From the NCBI RefSeq assembly GCF_003634315.1, contig NZ_RBXL01000001.1:4940501-5004500 (forward strand): a stretch of DNA of 64,000 nt, in the 5' to 3' direction. Made by a program: the position numbers and the translations under genes. Shown here in pieces: positions 17,997-26,343 of the stretch (its first letter is position 1; each line of letters opens with the position of its first letter). The DNA is from Thiocapsa rosea. Its GTDB lineage: Bacteria; Pseudomonadota; Gammaproteobacteria; Chromatiales; Chromatiaceae. A model generated the notes under the pieces. The model worked only from the letters and a program-made list of their open reading frames with translations. It was not told the DNA's origin and did not search any database.

Positions 17997-18596
17997 TCAT
18001 ACACCAGCGTCGTCTCGGGGCTTTTCATCCACGGCATCGCGGGTCGGCTCCTCGAGCCTCAACTCCTCGTCGATCAGGAAATCCGGGGAGCGGATCTCGG
18101 CGAGTGTCGGCAGCTCGTTGAGAGAGCGCAGACCGAAATAATCCAGGAACTTGCGCGTGGTGGCGAAGAGTGCGGGCCGCCCGGGGACGTCGCGATGACC
18201 GACCACGCGGATCCACTCGCGCTCGGTCAGGGTCTTGACGATCTGGGTGCTCACGGCAACCCCGCGGATGTCTTCGATCTCGCCGCGCGTGATCGGCTGA
18301 CGATAGGCGATCAGCGAGAGTGTTTCGAGCAGGGCGCGCGAGTAGCGCGGCGGGCGCTCGTCCCAGAGACGTGCGACCCAGGGGGCGATGGTCGCGCGCA
18401 CCTGAGTACGCCAACCGCCGGCGACCTCGACGATCTCTAGACCGCGCCCGGCATAGTCTTCCTGAAGCGCAGCGATCACCGCAAGCAGCTCCGCACGCGA
18501 CGGACGCTCGTCGTCCAGGAAGAGCGCAAGAAGCTGATCCAGGGTCAGTGGCCCACCCGCGGCGACCAGCGCGGCCTCGACGATCTGTTTAAGCAA
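17997..18596 (-). CDS. scpB: Segregation and condensation protein ScpB
   Basis: 199 aa from a TTG start at 18596. It forms the SMC/MukB-type condensin accessory complex with ScpA. Two winged-helix regions are visible (KQIVEAALVAAGGPLTLDQLLALF; then RALLETLSLIAYRQPITRGEIEDIRG, the most conserved ScpB stretch). No ATG is near the homology start. The TTG overlaps the end of scpA and has GAGG 6 nt upstream, indicating translational coupling. The C-terminus is acidic. Confidence 0.9.
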   Translation of the reverse strand: MLKQIVEAALVAAGGPLTLDQLLALFLDDERPSRAELLAVIAALQEDYAGRGLEIVEVAGGWRTQVRATIAPWVARLWDERPPRYSRALLETLSLIAYRQPITRGEIEDIRGVAVSTQIVKTLTEREWIRVVGHRDVPGRPALFATTRKFLDYFGLRSLNELPTLAEIRSPDFLIDEELRLEEPTRDAVDEKPRDDAGV

Positions 18597-19461
18597 GTTC
18601 CGCCTCGTCGAGGACGACACCTGCTGCGGTCTCGCGCAGACGCACATGGATGGGCGCGAACGGCTCGGCCTGGACCAACTCCAGAGTCGCCGCCTTGATC
18701 AGCTCCAAGAGTGCGAGAAAACTCACGACGACGCCTGCACGCCCCTCGGTGACATCGAACAGATCCGTGAAGGCGAGGAATCCGCCATCACTCAGGCGCT
18801 CGAGCACCCACGACATGCGCTCGCGCAACGACAAGGATTCGCGCTCGACGCGGTGGCGTGTGAAGAGATCGGCGCGTGCCATGACCTCGCGCATGGCGAG
18901 AAGCAGCTCGCGGAAATCCACATCCGGCGGGACGCGCTGAACATGGCCCGGCGGCACCTCGACGCGGACGGCAAAGACATCCCGCTCGAGCCTGGGCAAT
19001 GCGTCCAGATCCTGCGCCGCCTGCTTGAACCGCTCGTACTCCTGGAGCCGACGCACCAGCTCGGCACGCGGATCCTCGCCCTCATCCTCCGCGGCCTGCA
19101 CACGCGGCAGGAGCATCCGGGATTTGATCTCGGCCAGCATCGCGGCCATGACCAGATACTCCGCCGCCAACTCCAGGCGCAGCTCGGTCATGAGGTCGAC
19201 GTATTCGATGTACTGGGCGGTTATGGCTGCAATCGGGATATCCAGGATGTCGAGATTCTGTCGCTTGATCAGATAGAGCAACAAATCCAACGGTCCCTCG
19301 AAGGCATCCAGAAAGATCTCGAGCGCATCCGGCGGGATGTAGAGGTCCACGGGCAAGGTCAGGAACGGCAGGCCCCGCACCATGGCGAAGGGCGCCACCT
19401 CGAGCGGCATCTCCACCTGTTGCCCCGGCGGCGGCTGACGGTCGGTCCCCTCGTCCGCCAT
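18589..19461 (-). CDS. scpA: Segregation and condensation protein ScpA (kleisin)
   Basis: 290 aa. The kleisin N-terminal helix region is clear: EIFLDAFEGPLDLLLYLIKR and NLDILDIPIAAITAQYIEY. EYLVMAAMLAEIKSRMLLP follows, and a C-terminal winged helix ends the protein. ScpA bridges the SMC heads and binds ScpB. The ATG at 19461 is chosen; a TTG two codons upstream is the alternative. It overlaps scpB by 8 bp and trpS lies upstream on the same strand, with a repeat unit between. Confidence 0.93.
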   Translation of the reverse strand: MADEGTDRQPPPGQQVEMPLEVAPFAMVRGLPFLTLPVDLYIPPDALEIFLDAFEGPLDLLLYLIKRQNLDILDIPIAAITAQYIEYVDLMTELRLELAAEYLVMAAMLAEIKSRMLLPRVQAAEDEGEDPRAELVRRLQEYERFKQAAQDLDALPRLERDVFAVRVEVPPGHVQRVPPDVDFRELLLAMREVMARADLFTRHRVERESLSLRERMSWVLERLSDGGFLAFTDLFDVTEGRAGVVVSFLALLELIKAATLELVQAEPFAPIHVRLRETAAGVVLDEAELA

Positions 19462-19488
19462 ACTCAAGTCCCAAAAAAAGTAAAGATT

Positions 19489-19573
19489 CTAAACCGCGCC
19501 CCACCGACGCCGATCTGTGCTTCGAGGCCCGCAGCACCTCCAAGACAGCACCGAAACACCGGGCGCGGTTTAG
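19489..19573. repeat. CGCG-terminus element (85 bp)
   Basis: Perfect arms CTAAACCGCGCC / GGCGCGGTTTAG. It lies between scpA and trpS, both on the minus strand. The trpS stop codon (19570-19572) lies inside the right arm. Confidence 0.8.
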
Positions 19574-20787
19574 GTCATGACCAGGGACATGGCGTGCCGA
19601 ACCTCTTCAAGTGTCTCGTGGGCGACATCGCGTGCACGCTCGCAGCCGTCGTTGATGACGTTGCGAATGAGATCGGGCTGGGAGGCATACTCCTGCGCGC
19701 GTTGCTGCATCGGCATCAGCTCGGCGAGCACCCCGTCGATCACCGGCTGCTTGCATTCGAGACAACCGATGCCGGCCGAGCGGCAGCCCTGCTGCACCCA
19801 GTCGCGGACCTGATCGTTCGAATAGACCAGATGGAACTGCCAGACCGGACACTTCTCCGGATCGCCCGGATCGGTCCGGCGCACCCGCGCCGGGTCGGTC
19901 GGCATGGTCCGCAGGGCCTTCTCGACAACGGCGGGTTCGTCGCGCAGGGCTATGGTGTTGCCGTAGGACTTGGACATCTTCTGCCCGTCTAGACCCGGCA
20001 TCTTGGACGCCTTGGTCAGCAGCGGCATCGGCTCGGGCAGGATGACGCGCCCGCCGCCTTCCAGATAGCCGAGCAGACGCTCGCGGTCGGCCAGGGTGAT
20101 GTTGGCCTGCCCTTCCAGCAGCGCATGGGCGACGCTCAACGCCTCTTGATCGCCCTGCTCCTGATAACGTCGTCTCAGCCCATCGAAAAGCTTGGCGTTC
20201 TTCTTGCCCATCTTGCGCTTGGCCTCTTCCGCCTTCTCCTCGAAGCCGGACTCGCGACCGTAGATGTGGTTGAAACGCCGCGCGACCTCGCGCGTCAGCT
20301 CGACATGCGCAACCTGATCCTCGCCGACCGGGACCTGCCCGGCCTTGTACATGAGGATGTCCGCACTCTGGAGCAGCGGATAGCCAAGAAAGCCGTAGGT
20401 CGCGAGATCGCGCTCCTTGAGCTTTTCTTGCTGGTCCTTGTAGCTCGGCACGCGCTCGAGCCAACCCAAGGGCGTGATCATGGAGAGCAGCAGATGCAGC
20501 TCGGCATGCTCAGGGACCCGCGACTGGATGAAGAGCGTCGCCGAGCCCGGATTGATCCCGGCGGCCAACCAGTCGATCACCATCTCGCGGGTGCTCGTCG
20601 GGATGATCGAGGGATCCTCGTAGTGCGTCGTCAGGGCATGCCAATCGGCGACGAAGAAGAAACACTCGTATTCGTGCTGAAGCTCCAGCCAGTTCTTCAG
20701 GACGCCGTGATAGTGGCCCAGGTGGAGACGGCCCGTAGGACGCATCCCGGAGAGGACGCGCGAGTGATGTGCGGAGACGGAAGTCAA
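19570..20787 (-). CDS. trpS: Tryptophanyl-tRNA synthetase
   Basis: 405 aa class-I aminoacyl-tRNA synthetase. HLGHYHGV near residue 22 is the HIGH-type motif, and KMSKSYGNTI near residue 255 is the KMSKS loop. It is longer than the 334-aa E. coli enzyme, with an insertion around residues 175-235 found in a subgroup of TrpRS. The start is a TTG at 20787 with GAGG upstream; no ATG precedes the conserved VLSGMRPTGRLHLG block. It follows the M50 peptidase gene by 18 bp and is probably in one operon with it. Confidence 0.93.
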   Translation of the reverse strand: MTSVSAHHSRVLSGMRPTGRLHLGHYHGVLKNWLELQHEYECFFFVADWHALTTHYEDPSIIPTSTREMVIDWLAAGINPGSATLFIQSRVPEHAELHLLLSMITPLGWLERVPSYKDQQEKLKERDLATYGFLGYPLLQSADILMYKAGQVPVGEDQVAHVELTREVARRFNHIYGRESGFEEKAEEAKRKMGKKNAKLFDGLRRRYQEQGDQEALSVAHALLEGQANITLADRERLLGYLEGGGRVILPEPMPLLTKASKMPGLDGQKMSKSYGNTIALRDEPAVVEKALRTMPTDPARVRRTDPGDPEKCPVWQFHLVYSNDQVRDWVQQGCRSAGIGCLECKQPVIDGVLAELMPMQQRAQEYASQPDLIRNVINDGCERARDVAHETLEEVRHAMSLVMT

Positions 20788-20805
20788 GGTTTGGCAGCCT
20801 CGTAA

Positions 20806-21477
20806 TCAGACGAAGAAGAGCTCTCTTACGATCGCCGAGCCGGGGAGCAGGCCCACGGTGCCGATCACGATCGGAAGCAGGACGGCACCCAGGAGCCCGG
20901 TGATCAGCAACGCCAGCAGGATGATCAACCCGAAGGGTTCCAGTCGCGAGAACTGCAGGGCCACCTTCGGCGGCAGCACGGCGTTGAGCACGCGCCCGCC
21001 GTCGAGCGGCAGCAGAGGGATCAGATTCAGGACCATCAGGAAGACGTTGATCAGGATCCCGGCGGCGCCCATGTAGATCAGAGGAAGGGCGATCCATTGG
21101 TTGGCAGGCAACAGCAGCACACCCAGCTTGATCATGCCCCCCCAAAAGAGCGCCATCAGCAGGTTTGCACCCGGACCTGCGACCGCCACCAAGGCCATGT
21201 CGCGGCGCGGATGGTGCAGGTTGCGCCAGTTGACCGGGACGGGTTTCGCCCAGCCGAAGAGAAACCCGACCAGGAAGAAGGTGGCGAGCGGGACAACGAT
21301 GGTTCCGATCGGGTCGATATGCTTGATCGGGTTGAAGGTCACGCGACCGAGCATTAGCGCGGTCCGATCACCGAGCCGACTCGCCACCCAGCCGTGCGCG
21401 GCCTCGTGGACCGTAATCGCGAACAGCACCGGGATGACGAGGACGGCGAGCAGTTGGTAAGGGTTTAGGGCTTCCAT
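20806..21477 (-). CDS. Site-2 protease family (M50) membrane metallopeptidase
   Basis: 223 aa, about five to six hydrophobic segments. The zinc motif HEAAH lies in an early helix, and the third ligand region LLPLDGGRVLNAVLP lies later. This is the short M50/Rhomboid-associated form without a PDZ domain, which distinguishes it from RseP. The ATG at 21477 (MEALNPYQLL) is chosen over the longer open frame because homology begins there. The trpS-M50 order is common in gammaproteobacteria, with yciO and rnm nearby. Confidence 0.88.
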   Translation of the reverse strand: MEALNPYQLLAVLVIPVLFAITVHEAAHGWVASRLGDRTALMLGRVTFNPIKHIDPIGTIVVPLATFFLVGFLFGWAKPVPVNWRNLHHPRRDMALVAVAGPGANLLMALFWGGMIKLGVLLLPANQWIALPLIYMGAAGILINVFLMVLNLIPLLPLDGGRVLNAVLPPKVALQFSRLEPFGLIILLALLITGLLGAVLLPIVIGTVGLLPGSAIVRELFFV

Positions 21478-21537
21478 CGCGGCATTATATACCGAGCGCG
21501 CGCCGGTTCTTCGCCGCATTGCACGCCCCGCGCACCG

Positions 21538-21731
21538 CTAGACCGCGCCCGGTGCGGTATGCGTCATTCGTTGGAATGGCTTGGCCGCGCCAGCTCCGAC
21601 GACTGTCGGAGCTGGCGCGGTGAAAAGGATTGAAAAATTTAAATTTTGAACCGCGTCTCGCCAAGATCGAGGAACCCCCCGACGCTGAACACAACGTGAA
21701 AATGACGCATTTCGCTCTAGACGCGGTTTAA
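21538..21731. repeat. Composite CGCG-terminus element (A, linker, B) with 16-bp hairpin
   Basis: Unit A starts CTAGACCGCGCC at 21538 and contains a perfect 16-bp stem CCGCGCCAGCTCCGAC (21585-21600), loop GACT, GTCGGAGCTGGCGCGG (21605-21620). After an AT-rich linker, unit B spans 21646-21731 with arms TTGAACCGCGTC / GACGCGGTTTAA (one G-T pair). It fills the gap between the M50 gene and yciO. Confidence 0.8.
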
Positions 21732-21737
21732 CTGGGG

Positions 21738-22361
21738 TCATTCCTCGAACATGCTCGCATCGCCCTTGCCGCGCCGCATGAGGCTCGGCGGTTCCGCCGT
21801 CATGTCCACGACGGTGGTGGGCTCCAAACCGCAAAACCCGCCGTCGATGATGAGATCGACCTGCTTGTCGAGCAGTTCCCGCATCTCCTCGGGATCGGTC
21901 AGGGGTCGATCGTCGCCCGGCAAGATCAGCGTGGTGCTGAGAATCGGTTGGTCAAGCTCGCCGAGCAGTGCACGACAGATCTCGTTGTCCGGCACCCGGA
22001 TGCCGATCGCCTTGCGCTTGGGATGAAGCAGCCGCCGCGGGACCTGCTTGGTCGCTTCGTGGATAAAGGTGTAAGGGCCGGGCGTCAGGCTCTTGAGCAA
22101 CCGAAACGCCTGGTTGTCGATCTTCGCATAAGTCGTGATCTCGGACAGATCGCGACAGACCAGGGTGAAGTTGTGCTTGTCGTCGAGCTTGCGAATCCGG
22201 CGGATCCGCTCCATCGCAGACTTCTCGCCGATCTGACAGCCGAGCGCGTAGGAGGAGTCCGTTGGATAAAGGATGACGCCGCCCTCCAACAGGATCTCGA
22301 CCGTGCGGCGAATCAGACGCGTCTGCGGATTCGCTGGATGGATCTGAAAAAACTGCGCCAT
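21738..22361 (-). CDS. yciO: YciO-type Sua5/YrdC family protein
   Basis: 207 aa. The YrdC fold is recognisable from ILLEGGVILYPTDSSYALGC, the ERIRRIRKLDDKHNFTLVC stretch, and LTPGPYTFIHEATK. Sua5/TsaC make threonylcarbamoyl-AMP for tRNA t6A. YciO is a paralogue with this fold whose physiological role is less certain. Gene order with rnm (10 bp gap) matches the E. coli yciV-yciO arrangement. The start is the ATG at 22361; the ribosome-binding site is weak, consistent with coupling to rnm. Confidence 0.9.
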   Translation of the reverse strand: MAQFFQIHPANPQTRLIRRTVEILLEGGVILYPTDSSYALGCQIGEKSAMERIRRIRKLDDKHNFTLVCRDLSEITTYAKIDNQAFRLLKSLTPGPYTFIHEATKQVPRRLLHPKRKAIGIRVPDNEICRALLGELDQPILSTTLILPGDDRPLTDPEEMRELLDKQVDLIIDGGFCGLEPTTVVDMTAEPPSLMRRGKGDASMFEE

Positions 22362-22370
22362 GGCTCGAGA

Positions 22371-23246
22371 TCAACCGACAGCGGCTCGACGGGGACTCGG
22401 TTCCTCGTCAAGCTCGGGCCAGTCGTGCCAGATCGGCGTACAGGCGGGCGGCAGGGCGGGCAAACGCCCCAGATCGATCCAAGGATTTTCAGGTCCGTGG
22501 TAGTCGGAACCAGCGGAAGCGAGCATGCGCTGGTCGCGTGCAAGGCAACCAAAGTTGAAGACCTCGTCCCGGCTGTGGCTCCCGGAAACCACCTCCAGGC
22601 CCACTCCGCCGCACTCGCGGAACTCGCCGAGCAGCTTCAGCAGACGGGTGCGCGTGAGCTTGTAGCGCGCCGGATGTGCGATGACGGCTTGACCGCCCGC
22701 GCCCGTGATCCAACCGGTTGCCTCCTCGAGTGTCGCCCATTCGCCGCTCACATGGCCGGGCTTGCCGTTGACCAGATAGCGGTTGAAGACATCCCGCAGG
22801 TCAAGCGCATGGCTCTTCGCGACCAGGAAGCGGGCGAAATGGGTGCGTCCGATAAGACGACCGTTCGAGAAGGCCTTCGCGCCCTCGTAAGCGCCCTCGA
22901 TACCCTTTTTGGCCAGACGGCGCCCGATCTCCTCGGCACGCCAGCCACGATAGGCGAGCAGACGGCTCAGTCCGGTCTGAAGCGCGAGATTCTCGGGATC
23001 GACATTGAGACCCACGATATGAACGGTGCGACCGCCCCAGGTCACCGAGATCTCCACCCCGGGGATGAGCCGCAGACCGAGCACGTCGGCCGTTGCTCGT
23101 GCCTCGGCCAGACCCTCGGTGGTATCGTGATCGGTGAGAGCAATGACCCGCACACCTGACGCGAACGCGCGCTGCATCAAGGCATCGGGGGTCAAGGTGC
23201 CGTCGGAGGCTGTTGAATGGCTGTGAAGATCGGGGCTTTTGGTCAT
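22371..23246 (-). CDS. rnm: PHP-domain 5'-3' exoribonuclease RNase AM (YciV/TrpH)
   Basis: 291 aa. PHP metal-binding motifs are visible: DLHSHSTASDGTL at the N-terminus, LTDHDTTEG near residue 37, the glutamate in IPGVEIS, HIVGLN, and the C-terminal SDYHGPENP. The E. coli homologue trims the 5' ends of rRNAs. The start is the ATG at 23246. It is followed by yciO in the same direction. Confidence 0.9.
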   Translation of the reverse strand: MTKSPDLHSHSTASDGTLTPDALMQRAFASGVRVIALTDHDTTEGLAEARATADVLGLRLIPGVEISVTWGGRTVHIVGLNVDPENLALQTGLSRLLAYRGWRAEEIGRRLAKKGIEGAYEGAKAFSNGRLIGRTHFARFLVAKSHALDLRDVFNRYLVNGKPGHVSGEWATLEEATGWITGAGGQAVIAHPARYKLTRTRLLKLLGEFRECGGVGLEVVSGSHSRDEVFNFGCLARDQRMLASAGSDYHGPENPWIDLGRLPALPPACTPIWHDWPELDEEPSPRRAAVG

Positions 23247-23449
23247 TGTTCTAGTCTAACTGATCCCTCGGATGCGTGCCTCGGGCCGGCGAGAGGCCGG
23301 ATGCGAGACGGGGATGGTCACGCTTGCTATATTTCCAGGTATGGGGGTCGGAGTCTCCTTGCAACGGCCGATGCCGCAGCGCTCCGGGATGCAGGCCGGA
23401 TCGGTCGATCCGACCTCAGTTTCTTTATTGTTGCCAGGATGATCAGCCC

Positions 23450-24196
23450 ATGCTCCCGAAGGTCGACCTCATCGATATCGCGGACGAACTCACCCGACTC
23501 GGCGACGAGATCCAGCGCGCCTTCGACGACTCGGAGCAAGCCGTCGAACCCACACCACAGGTGTTGTTGAGCGGACTCGCGCAACTGCTCGACACCGTGC
23601 GGACCGGTGAGGCCGAGGCGCGAGGAGAGTCGGTACAGGTGCTGCGCTCAGCCACCGGCGTGGTACCCGACGCCCTGCTCGAGCATGGCCTCGGCCTCCT
23701 GCGTCAACTCGGCGATCTCGCGCGTCGCCTGAATCTCGAATCGCAGGCGCAATCCGTCGAGGTTCTCGCGGTTCCTTTCGCCTGTTGGATGTTGCGACGC
23801 GGCGGCGAGCTGCAGCACCCGGAAGACGTCGTCAATGCCCTGTCAACGCTCGCAAATCGCTTGGAACGACCCGAAGAGCTCGCCGAGCTCTACGGCCTGA
23901 TGCGCGAGATCGCGGAGGGCATCGGCGCGGACCGCATCCAAGGGATGGACCCGACCGACCCGACCGATCCTTGGCTGTTGCTCCTGATCAATCGCGGAAT
24001 CGTCGCCACGCGCAGCCACCAGCCTGCCCTAATGATCGAGGCGTTCGACGCGATCGGCGAGCAACTGCCCGATCATGCCCCCCACTTTTTCCGCGAGGGC
24101 ATGGGAGAAATGGAGTCGCTGCACTACCCCGCGCAGGTCCGCGAGGTGATGCAGCGTTACTTCGACACATGGTGCAGTGGTCAGCGCCTACACTGA
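23450..24196 (+). CDS. Conserved hypothetical protein, all-helical
   Basis: 248 aa, no signal peptide, rich in leucine and glutamate, predicted as helical repeats throughout. I recognise no family. The ATG at 23450 (MLPKVDLIDIADEL) has an AGGA about 10 nt upstream; the open frame extends further but with poor coding character. A short direct repeat MDPTDPTDPW lies around residue 165. It is followed by two repeat units that flank a heptamer array. Confidence 0.6.
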   Translation: MLPKVDLIDIADELTRLGDEIQRAFDDSEQAVEPTPQVLLSGLAQLLDTVRTGEAEARGESVQVLRSATGVVPDALLEHGLGLLRQLGDLARRLNLESQAQSVEVLAVPFACWMLRRGGELQHPEDVVNALSTLANRLERPEELAELYGLMREIAEGIGADRIQGMDPTDPTDPWLLLLINRGIVATRSHQPALMIEAFDAIGEQLPDHAPHFFREGMGEMESLHYPAQVREVMQRYFDTWCSGQRLH

Positions 24197-24202
24197 ACCC
24201 GA

Positions 24203-24288
24203 CTGAACCGCGTCGGCGGTCCATGCATCCTTTCGAGCAAACTCCCGGCGTAACGCATTCCAGCGCCGCCGGTGGAGACGCGGTTCAG
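24203..24288. repeat. CGCG-terminus element with GAACCGCG variant arms
   Basis: 86 bp with perfect 12-bp arms CTGAACCGCGTC / GACGCGGTTCAG. It is directly downstream of the hypothetical gene that ends at 24196. Confidence 0.8.
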
Positions 24289-24306
24289 AAAATATCTATT
24301 TCCTAC

Positions 24307-24383
24307 TTTCCTATTTCCTATTTCCTATTTCCTATTTCCTATTTCCTATTTCCTATTTCCTATTTCCTATTTCCTATTTCCTA
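24307..24383. repeat. Heptamer tandem array (TTTCCTA)x11
   Basis: Eleven perfect copies of the 7-bp unit TTTCCTA, preceded by one imperfect copy from 24299. It lies between two CGCG-terminus elements, downstream of both flanking convergent genes, so it does not sit in a promoter. Copy number is likely variable between strains. Confidence 0.9.
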
Positions 24384-24469
24384 AACCGCGTCCAGTGCCG
24401 ACTGTCGGGAACCCCTCCGACCTATCGCCACATGGCAACATCGCCGGACAACTCCGGGGCGCGGTTTAG
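24381..24469. repeat. CGCG-terminus element (89 bp)
   Basis: Arms CTAAACCGCG (24381-24390) and CGCGGTTTAG (24460-24469), with a G-T pair as the next step. The stop codon of the regulator gene (24466-24468) is inside the right arm. The left arm shares bases with the heptamer array. Confidence 0.75.
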
Positions 24470-25359
24470 CTGGTGATGAGGTGTTTTTGAAGGCGATACA
24501 ACAACGTATCCCGAGTCAACCCGAGCAGACGCGCGGCCCGACTCTTGTTTCCGCCGGCCAGCGAGAGGGCTTGGCGGATCAGCTCCGCCTCCAGGTCGTT
24601 GAGATCGATCCCGTGCGGCGGGAGCGAGAAGGCGATGTCGTTCTCCGACAGAGGCGCCCCCCGTACCAGCTCCCCCGGTAGGTTCTCGGGTCCCACCGCC
24701 GTACCGGGCAGGAGAATCACGAGACGCTCGCACAGATTGGCAAGCTCGCGCAGATTGCCCGGCCAGGTGTAACGGCGCAGCAGGCGCTGCGCACCGGGCG
24801 TCAGCCACGGCGGATCGAGCCCGTGTCGCGCCGTCGCCGTCGCGATGAAATGCTCCGTCAGCGCCGGGATATCGAGTGCGCGTTCACGCAAGGGCGGCAC
24901 CTCCAGCGGAACGACACAGAGTCGCAGATACAGATCGCGCCGAAACGCCCCTTGCTGGACCTGCCGATCGAGGTCCAAGGCCGATGCCGCGATGATCCTC
25001 AGACCGGAGCCGGAGCACGTGCCGTCGCTGGCGGAATCCTGCACGAGGATCTGGTGAAGGAGTCGCGCCTGATCCGCCGCATTCAGCTCACCGACCTCGT
25101 CAAGATAGAGGGTTGCGGGACCCTCCTGCACGAGCGTCGACACGCAGCGGTCGAGCGCGTCGGGCGGTGCCCCGGTGCAGGCGAGCACGCCGAACCGGCC
25201 ATCCCGACGGGCGCTGCACGCATGGATCTCGCGCGCCAGGGTCTCTTTTCCGGTGCCGGGTTCACCCAGCAGCAAGACACCCACGTCCGTCGCGGCAACC
25301 ATCGACAGGGCATTGCGGAGTCGATTAAAGGCGGGAGACCGGCCAATCAGAGTCGTCAT
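24466..25359 (-). CDS. NtrC/PspF-like AAA+ protein lacking the GAFTGA loop
   Basis: About 297 aa. It has no receiver domain. The AAA+ core shows Walker A GEPGTGKE and Walker B LYLDEVGEL, then FRRDLYLRLCVVPLEVPPLRER, as in sigma-54 enhancer-binding proteins. The C-terminus is a Fis-type helix-turn-helix (LAGGNKSRAARLLGLTRDTLLYRLQ). The sigma-54-contacting GAFTGA loop is missing: the region between RDGRFGVLACTGA and Walker B is shortened. It may therefore act like TyrR-type regulators on other sigma factors, or as a repressor. The start could also be at 25368. Confidence 0.8.
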   Translation of the reverse strand: MTTLIGRSPAFNRLRNALSMVAATDVGVLLLGEPGTGKETLAREIHACSARRDGRFGVLACTGAPPDALDRCVSTLVQEGPATLYLDEVGELNAADQARLLHQILVQDSASDGTCSGSGLRIIAASALDLDRQVQQGAFRRDLYLRLCVVPLEVPPLRERALDIPALTEHFIATATARHGLDPPWLTPGAQRLLRRYTWPGNLRELANLCERLVILLPGTAVGPENLPGELVRGAPLSENDIAFSLPPHGIDLNDLEAELIRQALSLAGGNKSRAARLLGLTRDTLLYRLQKHLITS

Positions 25360-25438
25360 GACACCCATCCGAAATCGTTTGCATTGTGCTCGTGTAGGTT
25401 CGACTGCGCTCGCGACGCCCTCTCTGGCATGTCCGGCG

Positions 25439-26116
25439 CTATCCGTTGACGATGAAGGTCAAGAGCCCAAGCAGGATCACGCCGAGACCGGCCATGGCCT
25501 GAAAGCGTCGGTCCTGCCCGAGCCGAAAGAGCTGTCCGGCAAAGAGCCCCCCCAGGACCAATATCGGCAAGGTCCCCGCACCGAACAGGGCCATGTAGAG
25601 CGCCCCGGCCAGAACGCCGCCTTGCGCGGGCGTGCTCAGAAGCATGCTGTAGACCAGCCCGCAAGGCAACCACCCCCAGACCATGCCGAACAAGACCGAG
25701 CGCGGCAGCGTGGTCACCGGCAACAGGCGTCGCCCGAGCGGCTCGAGCCGGCGCCACAGGGGTATGCCCAGGCGCTCGATTGTCGCGAACCGGGGAAACC
25801 AACCCCCGATATAGAGTCCGATGCCGATCATGATGCCGGCGGCCAGCCAACGCACGCCTTCGAAGAGCCAAGGTGAGCCACCCGAGCCGAGCAGCATCGC
25901 CCCGAATGCACCCGAAACGGCCCCGGCCACGGCATAGCTGGCGATGCGGCCCACGTTGAAGGCCAGCACGAACAGACCGAGCCGTTTGCGATCGTTGCGC
26001 GTCTCGGGCGGCAGCGAGTAGCTCAAGGCACCGCTGATCCCCCCGCACATGCCGATACAGTGCAGGGCACTGAGCAGCCCGACAACGAACGCGAGCGCGT
26101 AAGCGGAGCCCGTCAT
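25439..26116 (-). CDS. Sulfite exporter TauE/SafE-like membrane protein (COG2836)
   Basis: 225 aa, six hydrophobic segments, with LLSALHCIGMCGGISGAL near the start and WGWLPCGLVYSMLL in the middle. The HCIGMCGG and WLPCGLVY motifs define the COG2836 subgroup (UreH_2 domain). In proteobacteria this subgroup often accompanies cytochrome cbb3 oxidase assembly or copper handling. No oxidase genes are nearby here. The paired cysteines may bind metal; this is inference. Confidence 0.75.
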   Translation of the reverse strand: MTGSAYALAFVVGLLSALHCIGMCGGISGALSYSLPPETRNDRKRLGLFVLAFNVGRIASYAVAGAVSGAFGAMLLGSGGSPWLFEGVRWLAAGIMIGIGLYIGGWFPRFATIERLGIPLWRRLEPLGRRLLPVTTLPRSVLFGMVWGWLPCGLVYSMLLSTPAQGGVLAGALYMALFGAGTLPILVLGGLFAGQLFRLGQDRRFQAMAGLGVILLGLLTFIVNG

Positions 26117-26301
26117 CCCGCGGAAAACCGTCCGACCCGATCGCCCGTCATCCTGCCCGACTCCATCGCGACACCTCTCGCCGGGATCGCTCCCCGGCCC
26201 GAGACCAGGCTAATCGGAAGATTCAGCGCCCGCGATGACATCGATCAGGCACCCATCGTCTCGTACTGGAGATTTAGCGCCCGAACGCCTTATATTGTCG
26301 A

Positions 26302-26317
26302 TTCAGTGTCGACTGAA
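26302..26317. promoter_or_regulatory. Palindrome upstream of DUF3050 gene
   Basis: TTCAGT-GTCG-ACTGAA, a perfect 6+6 inverted repeat, lies just downstream of TATATT (26291-26296). It ends 26 bp before the start codon. It is a plausible operator; the regulator is unknown. Confidence 0.35.
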
Positions 26318-26343
26318 ATACTGAAATAACGAGGACGGGACTC

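Noticed and set aside
24299-24383. Possible CRISPR or coding repeat (SYFLFPI)
   Set aside because: It is a 7-bp unit without spacers, and the encoded peptide is only the translation of a microsatellite.
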